NCBI GenBank assembly: GCA_947478655.1
Contig: CANJWU010000015.1
Span: 1-12,587 of the forward strand
Direction of reading: 5' to 3'
DNA: 12,587 bases
Source of the DNA: Sphingobacteriales bacterium
Lineage (GTDB): Bacteria; Bacteroidota; Bacteroidia; Sphingobacteriales; Sphingobacteriaceae
The notes beneath the pieces are model-generated. The model searched no databases. It saw nothing but the letters and a program-made list of their open reading frames with translations, and was not told the origin of the DNA. The translations under genes and the position numbers were made by a program. Positions 7,391 through 12,587 of this stretch are shown piece after piece (position 1 is the stretch's first letter; each line of letters opens with the position of its first letter).

Positions 7391-8625
7391 ATCACTACTG
7401 AATGCATTCGTGGTTTATTATCAATAAAATTTTCTGGTGTTAAACTAGGTATTATTTTTTCTGATTTGTCTAATAAACTAACCATAAAACTTCTAAACAA
7501 TAGCATTAATGAAGAATTAGATTCGACCATAACGGAGAATAAACTTAATGGCCGATAGGGAACGTCTCCAAATTTATCTTTATCTAAATCGTAGCCTTCA
7601 TATTTATCCCAATAATTTTCATTAAATGTATTAAGCACTAAACTCCCATTTGTACTGATGTCAAAAGTGTTTCCTAAGAAATTATTCTCTCGAATAACAT
7701 TATCCATGCAACTGGCTTGAATTTTCATTCCCCACCCGTTTTCTTTCAATGTATTATGCTCCACTAATATTCTATTAGTCCCTTCCATGTAAATGCCAGA
7801 AGTGTTGTTGATAAATCTATTGTGAAGAATATAGCTATCCGAAATTTCTTTTAACAGCAGGCCATAAGCTGCATCACCCCAATTATTGAGAAAGTAATTA
7901 TTAAGCATTTTAACACGATGGGTAAACATTACAGATACTCCAGCACCATTATTTTTAAACACATTAGAGATATAAGCATCATCATTCGAAAACATAAAAT
8001 GAAGACCATAACGAATGTTTGCAAAGGAAATATTTCTCCAAATAATAGAATTTGTTACAAATTCGAAATATATGCCATCTCTATGCCCATTAATTTTATT
8101 GCCTACAATAATAATACTATCACTTTTCCAACAATGTATGCCATTTCCTATTTGTTGTTCTTCAACGCCCTTAGCATGTATTCGATTATGCTCGATTTTG
8201 CAATGGTTTGCTTGTTGTAAATAGATCCCAAAAAAATTATCGCGAAGTTCGTTGTTCTTTATTATCACATAATCGCAGTTATAAATTTTTATAGCTCCTG
8301 GATCATCAAGGGTTGAAAATCCTGAATTCTGAATGATTAAGCCTTGAACTATTACACCACTAGATTTTATACTTAGAATTTCGTATTTATTTTGTCCATC
8401 AAGCACAGGCTTGTTTATTCCTAATAGCGTAATTTTTTTTTGAATAATTATATTTCCCTCTTTGTATGTTCCCTCATGAATAAAAATGGTGTCTCCATCA
8501 TGGGCTTCAGATAAAGCTTTTTTTATTTTTTGATGGGAGTATTTAGCACCTACGTGTATATTTTTAGCACAGATTGGCAAGCATATTATTAGCAATAAAA
8601 TTGTAAATACTGGAATGCGCATCAT
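7387..8625 (-). CDS. nosD: NosD, periplasmic beta-helix maturation protein
   Basis: NosD works with NosFY in assembling the copper-sulfur CuZ site. I place the start at 8625 (412 residues) rather than at the in-frame ATG at 8649. The 8625 ATG forms an ATGA overlap with the upstream TGA (8624-8622), exactly as at the two following junctions, and puts a Sec signal (MMRIPVFTILLLIICLPICA) at the N-terminus. The body is a right-handed parallel beta-helix of short N/G/I-rich turns (for example GIYLQQANHCKIEHNRIH, DGIYFEFVTNSIIW). The C-terminal signature YWDKYEGYDLDKDKFGDVPY followed by RPLSLFSVMVE and MLLFRSFMVSLLD is specific to NosD. Length is usual for the family. Confidence 0.95.
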   Translation of the reverse strand: MMRIPVFTILLLIICLPICAKNIHVGAKYSHQKIKKALSEAHDGDTIFIHEGTYKEGNIIIQKKITLLGINKPVLDGQNKYEILSIKSSGVIVQGLIIQNSGFSTLDDPGAIKIYNCDYVIIKNNELRDNFFGIYLQQANHCKIEHNRIHAKGVEEQQIGNGIHCWKSDSIIIVGNKINGHRDGIYFEFVTNSIIWRNISFANIRYGLHFMFSNDDAYISNVFKNNGAGVSVMFTHRVKMLNNYFLNNWGDAAYGLLLKEISDSYILHNRFINNTSGIYMEGTNRILVEHNTLKENGWGMKIQASCMDNVIRENNFLGNTFDISTNGSLVLNTFNENYWDKYEGYDLDKDKFGDVPYRPLSLFSVMVESNSSLMLLFRSFMVSLLDKSEKIIPSLTPENFIDNKPRMHSVVI

Positions 8626-9626
8626 TTTTTTGAAAGTAATTCTTTCCAAGTGATATCTTTTGCTGCGAAATAATTTTTATAAACTATCGCAGAATCTAAA
8701 TTGCTAAATGCTGCAATTCCACCTCCCATAGGACTTGAAATATCATCACCTTGAATGAAAATCAAATTTTCTGTGTTTATTAGTGCGTTATTATCTAAGT
8801 AGTTAGAGGCAAAGTATGTTTTTATTTTAAACGTCTCCGTTTTTTGCTCCTTCACGAAAGAAGTCATGCAGTCAATGTCATCAAATTTGTATGCTTTCCC
8901 ATGATTTGTTTTTAGTTCACAAGAAAATCTTGGATCAACAATTGTCATTCTACAAAAATCACAGGGGTCTGAGTTGTATTTTACACTTACTGGTTCGTCG
9001 TTCGAACATCCAGTTATTCCTCCAAAGCAAATGCTTATCAAGATAAGATTTAAAGCTGTATTTAATTTTTTACTTTTTCGTTCTAAGTACATTCCAATTA
9101 GCATAAATATTCCAGATAAGATAAATAAAACACCTCCAATATCAGGTATTGAGTAGGCACCAAAATTCAATAGTTGTTTAAATCCAATTAATGGTGGTTG
9201 ATAGGCCATGCCAGGAACTATGATTGCAGCTGCTGGATTTAGATTGTGTCCATAATCATATTCCCATCTCCAAAAATCAACCATAGCGATAATTCCAAAT
9301 GCTACAAAAGTAAAAAATAGTATAGGTAACATTTTTTTACTTTTTGTTAAGGCAATTACAAATGAAAATATAGAAAAGAATAAAATAATATATGGTAAAA
9401 CAGTAAATTCAATAAAATCATTTTCATGTAGGGTTTTCATACCTATGTAATGATTTAAGCCATTAATAATATCAACTGCACCAGCTAATTTATTTGAGTA
9501 GATAAGCAAACGCAAGCCTTCAGGATATTGTGGCGCATCTAAATCTATTCTCCAAATTGGAACAAATATCGAAACGAATAAAAATATTGCTGAAAGTATT
9601 AAAAGTATTTGAGTAATTTTTTTCAT
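8622..9626 (-). CDS. nosL: Membrane domain fused to NosL copper chaperone
   Basis: This 334-residue protein has two parts. Residues 1-187 form a membrane domain with helices at about 5-23, 76-94, 99-116 and 162-180 and periplasmic loops containing RIDLDAPQYPEGL and GHNLNPAAAI. By position after nosZ it resembles the NosB-type membrane protein of clade II clusters (recollection, not a search). Residues 188-206 form a fifth helix ending in the lipobox-like ITGC (C207). Residues 208-334 are NosL: CDFCRM (222-227), FDDIDCM (248-254) and SPMGGGIAAF (298-307) are the family's Cu(I)-site and core motifs. Lysine clusters at 94-98 and 182-187 fix the loops as cytoplasmic, so five helices place NosL in the periplasm, where it delivers copper to NosZ. 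The stop overlaps the nosD start by ATGA. Confidence 0.9.
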   Translation of the reverse strand: MKKITQILLILSAIFLFVSIFVPIWRIDLDAPQYPEGLRLLIYSNKLAGAVDIINGLNHYIGMKTLHENDFIEFTVLPYIILFFSIFSFVIALTKSKKMLPILFFTFVAFGIIAMVDFWRWEYDYGHNLNPAAAIIVPGMAYQPPLIGFKQLLNFGAYSIPDIGGVLFILSGIFMLIGMYLERKSKKLNTALNLILISICFGGITGCSNDEPVSVKYNSDPCDFCRMTIVDPRFSCELKTNHGKAYKFDDIDCMTSFVKEQKTETFKIKTYFASNYLDNNALINTENLIFIQGDDISSPMGGGIAAFSNLDSAIVYKNYFAAKDITWKELLSKK

Positions 9627-9638
9627 GATAATGAAAAT

Positions 9639-9669
9639 AAAAAAGAGGGAGTATGTTGAATACTCCCTC
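9639..9669 (-). terminator. Intercistronic terminator-like hairpin between nosZ and the nosL fusion
   Basis: A perfect 10-bp stem (9645-9654 with 9660-9669, core GAGGGAGTAT) with a five-base loop is followed on the minus strand by six U residues (A run 9639-9644). It lies 8 bases past the nosZ stop and 12 bases before the start of the nosL fusion. Its form is that of an intrinsic terminator. Because the downstream genes have no obvious promoter of their own, it probably acts as a partial terminator or as a 3' stabiliser of the nosZ message. Confidence 0.75.
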
Positions 9670-9677
9670 GGAAAATG

Positions 9678-11660
9678 TTATTTTACTTTTGAGTTGGAAG
9701 TGGTATTTCCTAAACTATATGTTAAGGGAACTGAACTTCTTTTGGGTGAAACTCTTACGTATCCTTGCATTTCTTGATGTAAGGCGCTACAAAAATCTGT
9801 ACAGTACATTGGGAACATTCCCACTCTATCTGGCGTCCATTTTAGCGTTGAAGTTTCTCCTGGCATAATTAAAAGTTCTGCGTTATTTGCTCCTTTAATT
9901 GCAAAACCATGAGGTACATCCCAATCTTGTTCAAGGTTAGTAACATGGAAGTATACTTCATCACCCATTTTAATTCCTTCAATATTATCTGGTGAGAAAT
10001 GGGAACGAATGGAGGTCATGTATACATGTACTTTATTTCCATCCCTTACAACTTTAGATTCCTTTTCGCCCTTTGCTACATACTTATGTTTGTTATCATC
10101 AATTTTAAAAATCTTAGTTTGATTTTTTGAGATCAAATCTGCTGGTACAGCTTGTGCATAATGTGGTTCGCCAATAGTTGGGAAGTCTAATATTAATTGC
10201 ATCTTATCACCCGAGATATCAAATAATTGTGCACTTTGAGCCAATTCTGGTCCAGTTGGTAAGTAACGATCTTTTGTAATTTTATTATAAGCAATTAAAT
10301 ATTTAGCCGATGGTTTCTTACTATCTCCACCTGGTATACAAATGTGACCTACAGAATAGAAAGTAGAAGCTCTATCTAATACTTTTAAATCTTTTATATT
10401 CCATTTTACCACTTCCGACGAAACAAAGAAAGAAGTATATGCATTTCCTTTTCCATCAAATTCAGTATGTAATGGACCTAATCCTGGTTTTTTAACTTCT
10501 CCATATAAAGCCGCTTCATATTTAATTACTGGAATTCCATCATAGGCTCCATCAAAAGATTTATTAGCGATGGCCGATTGGATTTTATCAAAGCTAAATA
10601 CTGGAATAATTGCTGCCAACTTTCCACTACCTACAATATATTCACCAGTTGGATCTACGTCGCAACCATGCGGTGATTTAGGACATGGAATCATGTAACA
10701 AATATCTTTTAATTCTTTAGCATCTAAAACCAATACGGTATTTATAATTTCAGAAGTGGCGGTATGGGTTGATTCATTATAAGTATTATGAGCATACTTA
10801 ACCGATTCGGTTTTACCCTTACCAGCTTTGATATATTCTTCTGCTTTTTTCCAATTTACCGCCATGATAAAGTCTTTGTCTTTTTGAGATGCATTTACTT
10901 CTAATAAAGTATTTGCTTGCTCGGTATTATAACAAGAGAAGAAAAACCATCCATGTGATTTGCCTTTACCCGCGTGACTTAGATCGAAGTTTACCCCAGG
11001 GCAACGAATTTGAAATGATAAATTCATTTTACCTGTTACTTTATCTACACCAATGAAGCTTAAATGTCCTTTGAAATTTTCTTTATAAGAATTAATTGGA
11101 ACATCTCCATTTGAGTTATCTCCTGGTACACTGAATCTTGTTCCTGCAACAACATATTCTGTATTTTCAGTTATGAATGGAGAAGAATGGTTTCCTGCAC
11201 TATTTGGCAACTCGATTATTTCAGCTGTTCTAAAAGATTTTAAATCTATACGAGCAACTCGGGGTGTGTTATTAGCATTTCCAAATACCCAACGACCATC
11301 AATTTCTCCATTTGTTTGAGAAAGTTCTGTATGATGTAAATCGTCCCAAGGCACCATGCCATGTGATGTATTTAACATTGGTTTAGTTTCTTCTGAATAA
11401 CCCCAACTCTTTTCTGGATCAACAGAAAATACAGGAATAACTCTGAGTAAACGTCCACTAGGAAGGCCATATACACTCATCTGTCCACTAAACCCACCAC
11501 TTACAAAGTTGTAATAGGTATCATATTTTCCTGGAGCTACATATGTTTTCTCAGCAGCATCGCCCGATACTGCATTGCTTGCATTTTTAGGTTTACAAGC
11601 GTTTAATATAACCATTGAACTTATCGCAAGTGCAACAGCTAGGATTGTATTTTTTTTCAT
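9678..11660 (-). CDS. nosZ: Nitrous oxide reductase NosZ, clade II, lipoprotein type
   Basis: This 660-residue enzyme reduces N2O to N2. It begins with a Sec-type lipoprotein signal ending LNAC (C22) and has no twin-arginine motif, as expected of clade II rather than clade I. The seven-bladed propeller carries all seven CuZ histidines: H109 and H110 (DLHHTE), H158 (AGNHSS), H331 (SPHGCD), H398 (GPLHTE), H439 (SVGHI) and H500 (EPHYA). The C-terminal cupredoxin domain has the CuA ligands H584 (DVPHGF), C620, C624, H628 and M631 within CTDFCSALHQEM. It should therefore be an active enzyme, anchored to a membrane on the periplasmic side. It follows the lipoprotein cytochrome by 16 bases, and maturation genes follow downstream. 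Confidence 0.98.
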   Translation of the reverse strand: MKKNTILAVALAISSMVILNACKPKNASNAVSGDAAEKTYVAPGKYDTYYNFVSGGFSGQMSVYGLPSGRLLRVIPVFSVDPEKSWGYSEETKPMLNTSHGMVPWDDLHHTELSQTNGEIDGRWVFGNANNTPRVARIDLKSFRTAEIIELPNSAGNHSSPFITENTEYVVAGTRFSVPGDNSNGDVPINSYKENFKGHLSFIGVDKVTGKMNLSFQIRCPGVNFDLSHAGKGKSHGWFFFSCYNTEQANTLLEVNASQKDKDFIMAVNWKKAEEYIKAGKGKTESVKYAHNTYNESTHTATSEIINTVLVLDAKELKDICYMIPCPKSPHGCDVDPTGEYIVGSGKLAAIIPVFSFDKIQSAIANKSFDGAYDGIPVIKYEAALYGEVKKPGLGPLHTEFDGKGNAYTSFFVSSEVVKWNIKDLKVLDRASTFYSVGHICIPGGDSKKPSAKYLIAYNKITKDRYLPTGPELAQSAQLFDISGDKMQLILDFPTIGEPHYAQAVPADLISKNQTKIFKIDDNKHKYVAKGEKESKVVRDGNKVHVYMTSIRSHFSPDNIEGIKMGDEVYFHVTNLEQDWDVPHGFAIKGANNAELLIMPGETSTLKWTPDRVGMFPMYCTDFCSALHQEMQGYVRVSPKRSSVPLTYSLGNTTSNSKVK

Positions 11661-11676
11661 ATATTCTTTTTATAGA

Positions 11677-12153
11677 TTATTTTACTCCGTCAATTTTTCT
11701 CATGAATTCTAGTATGTGTCTAGCCTCATCATCTGTTAATCCTTGATTTGGCATTCTCACTAAACAGATCTCTAATTGAGCCTGTACCTCTGGGTCTTTA
11801 TTTATCATAGGATCTGGATTAGTGATAAAGTTCATGATCCATTGTGGTTGCCTGCGAATAGTTACCCCATTCCAACCTGGTCCTACTAGCTTTTCATCTG
11901 TAGTTTTGTGGCATGAAGAACATTTTACGCCGTACACTGCTTCACCATCGGTTGCCATGTTTTGGTCTAATGTTGCTGACAATGCTACATTTGAAAATTT
12001 ACCTTCCCCACGTTTTGGATCATAATCAGAAACTTCTTTGTTTTCTGTTGACTCGTTGTTTGATTCGTTTTCTGTGGCTTCAGTTTGTTTATTGCTTCCT
12101 CCACAAGAAGCAAGTACTAGGCACATCGCTATTAGCGTGAATATTTTTCTCAT
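11677..12153 (-). CDS. Lipoprotein monoheme c-type cytochrome, probable electron donor to NosZ
   Basis: This 158-residue protein starts with a lipoprotein signal (MRKIFTLIAM to LASC, C17). An acidic Ser/Asn/Glu-rich flexible tether follows (about 18-48), then one class I cytochrome c domain. Heme attachment is CSSCH (78-82) and the probable axial methionine is M134 in RMPNQGL. The long tether would let the heme domain reach NosZ, which is also lipid-anchored. It is the first gene of the nos operon, 16 bases upstream of nosZ. Position and type suggest it passes electrons to CuA, replacing the NosC1/C2 and NosG/H route of other clade II clusters, which is absent here. The electron-donor role is inferred from context. 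Confidence 0.93.
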   Translation of the reverse strand: MRKIFTLIAMCLVLASCGGSNKQTEATENESNNESTENKEVSDYDPKRGEGKFSNVALSATLDQNMATDGEAVYGVKCSSCHKTTDEKLVGPGWNGVTIRRQPQWIMNFITNPDPMINKDPEVQAQLEICLVRMPNQGLTDDEARHILEFMRKIDGVK

Positions 12154-12234
12154 AATTTGTTATTTTTTTAAATAATTAATAGTCCATCATCCTATTTACA
12201 TATTACCCATAGAATGAATTACTCTTATCGAGTA

Positions 12235-12242
12235 TAAAACTA
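12235..12242 (-). promoter_or_regulatory. Possible -7 element of the nos operon promoter
   Basis: On the minus strand TAGTTTTA matches five of six fixed positions of the Bacteroidota -7 consensus TAnnTTTG. No TTTG -33 element is present at 19-21 bases upstream, as would fit an activator-dependent promoter. A start near 12230 would give a leader of about 76 bases and place the proximal TGAT-N4-ATCA box near -41.5, the usual class II activation position. The element itself is weak, so this is mainly an inference from spacing. Confidence 0.3.
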
Positions 12243-12265
12243 CATCTGTAACAATCGTGATGTTA

Positions 12266-12277
12266 TGATATAAATCA
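12266..12277 (-). promoter_or_regulatory. CRP/FNR-family box, proximal
   Basis: TGAT-ATAA-ATCA is a perfect inverted repeat with the four-base spacer of FNR/DNR-type sites (TTGAT-N4-ATCAA). It lies 113 bases upstream of the cytochrome gene start. It overlaps a wider GTGAT-N12-ATCAC symmetry (12257-12278). A regulator of the CRP/FNR superfamily responding to oxygen or nitric oxide would be the expected ligand. The outer T and A of the full consensus are not conserved. Confidence 0.55.
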
Positions 12278-12287
12278 CTTACATACA

Positions 12288-12299
12288 TGATTAATATCA
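12288..12299 (-). promoter_or_regulatory. CRP/FNR-family box, distal
   Basis: TGAT-TAAT-ATCA is a second perfect copy of the symmetric motif, extended to CATGAT-N4-ATCATG (12286-12301). Its centre is 22 bp from the proximal box, about two helical turns, so two dimers could bind the same DNA face. A further half-site follows directly (ATCATGAT, 12296-12303). Confidence 0.55.
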
Positions 12300-12378
12300 T
12301 GATTTTAGCCAAAGTCATTTTGACGAAGGATTAGAATGGTTTGAAGGGAATAGTTGGGTAATTTTTTGTGATAGAAAC

Positions 12379-12409
12379 AAAAAAAGCGAGCATTTTTATT
12401 TGCTCGCTT
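12379..12409 (-). terminator. Intrinsic terminator of the tRNA-Glu gene
   Basis: A perfect 9-bp stem (12384-12392 with 12401-12409, core AAGCGAGCA) has an eight-base AT-only loop. On the minus strand it is followed by a U-tract (A run 12379-12385). It lies about 30 bases past the 3' end of the tRNA and has no T run on the plus strand, so it serves the tRNA. It also insulates the nos promoter from the tRNA transcript. Confidence 0.85.
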
Positions 12410-12439
12410 CATTTCGCGTTTTCACGCTTTGATCATCTG

Positions 12440-12511
12440 TAGCCCGTAGGGGAATCGAACCCCTGTTTGAAGAATGAAAATCTCCTGTCCTAACCCCTAG
12501 ACGAACGGGCC
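12440..12511 (-). tRNA. tRNA-Glu (anticodon TTC)
   Basis: The 72-base gene folds into a full cloverleaf on the minus strand: acceptor stem GGCCCGT/ACGGGCT (first pair G-T), D arm GTC...GAC, anticodon stem GGAGA/TCTTC around the loop TTTTCAT with anticodon TTC, and T arm GGGGT-TCGATTC-CCCTA closing with the usual TTC motif (the last stem pair is T-C-distorted but the core GGGG/CCCC is intact). The CCA end is not encoded. Extensive matches to known tRNA-Glu (TTCGTCTAG and ACAGGGGTTCGA blocks) support the identity. It has its own promoter and terminator. Confidence 0.96.
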
Positions 12512-12529
12512 ATTTGTTAGAATGGAATG

Positions 12530-12560
12530 CAAAAATAGACTTTTGAATCAGTCAAACAAA
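12530..12560 (-). promoter_or_regulatory. Bacteroidota-type promoter of tRNA-Glu
   Basis: On the minus strand TTTG (12560-12557), a 19-base spacer and TATTTTTG (12537-12530) match the -33/-7 consensus TTTG-N19-21-TAnnTTTG used by the primary sigma factor of Bacteroides and relatives. The mature tRNA begins 18 bases downstream. This is the clearest promoter in the window and a main reason for assigning the organism to Bacteroidota. Confidence 0.8.
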
Positions 12561-12587
12561 ATTTATTTGAAAAAATAAGCCGAATGC

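Noticed and set aside
12297..12434. Plus-strand open frame of about 45 codons (reading through GLEWFEGNSWV) between the nos boxes and the tRNA
   Set aside because: It has no ATG start, runs through the tRNA terminator hairpin, and follows a stop within the regulatory boxes. A gene remnant cannot be excluded, but nothing supports it.
1..12587. CRISPR arrays, insertion sequences, integrase attachment sites or phage genes
   Set aside because: No regularly spaced direct repeats, transposase or integrase motifs, or terminal inverted repeats with target duplications were seen, including next to the tRNA gene.

Overview
The window comes from an AT-rich member of the Bacteroidota, possibly Chitinophagia-like; that finer placement is a guess. 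The evidence is lineage-style signals: a tRNA promoter with the -7 element TAnnTTTG and a TTTG -33 element, few Shine-Dalgarno sequences, many lipoprotein signals, and a nitrous oxide reductase cluster of the clade II type.

The left part (1-3700) is ordinary housekeeping or accessory DNA. It begins with the last 12 codons of a plus-strand gene that ends at a bidirectional terminator. A minus-strand pair follows (methyltransferase-like membrane protein, then a DoxX-like membrane protein). Next come a secreted/membrane coiled-coil protein with its own terminator, a lysine-rich 34-residue ORF with its own terminator, and purT, the formate-dependent GAR transformylase. In the middle (3967-5787) two plus-strand genes encode a polytopic membrane protein with a conspicuous HAHSH motif and a fasciclin-domain lipoprotein. 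They converge on the nos operon and share a bidirectional terminator with it (5821-5856).

The right part (5916-12153, minus strand) is a compact nitrous oxide reduction operon. In transcription order it holds a lipoprotein c-type cytochrome, nosZ (lipoprotein-type, with all seven CuZ histidines and all CuA side-chain ligands visible), a five-helix membrane domain fused to NosL, nosD, nosF and nosY. The last four genes are joined by three successive ATGA stop/start overlaps. A terminator-like hairpin lies between nosZ and the nosL fusion, which suggests nosZ is made in excess over its maturation factors. Two perfect TGAT-N4-ATCA boxes, 22 bp centre to centre, lie upstream of the cytochrome gene and suggest control by a CRP/FNR-family regulator. 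No nosR, nosX, nosG, nosH or nitrite/nitric oxide reductase genes are present, so this looks like a stand-alone N2O respiration module. NosF/NosY (ABC transporter) and NosD would support CuZ assembly, NosL would deliver copper, and the cytochrome would feed electrons to CuA.

The window ends with a tRNA-Glu(TTC) gene on the minus strand that has its own promoter and terminator. The most unusual items are the membrane domain-NosL fusion that keeps an internal lipoprotein-type signal, the paired regulatory boxes, the nosZ/nosL hairpin, and the unassigned HAHSH membrane protein.
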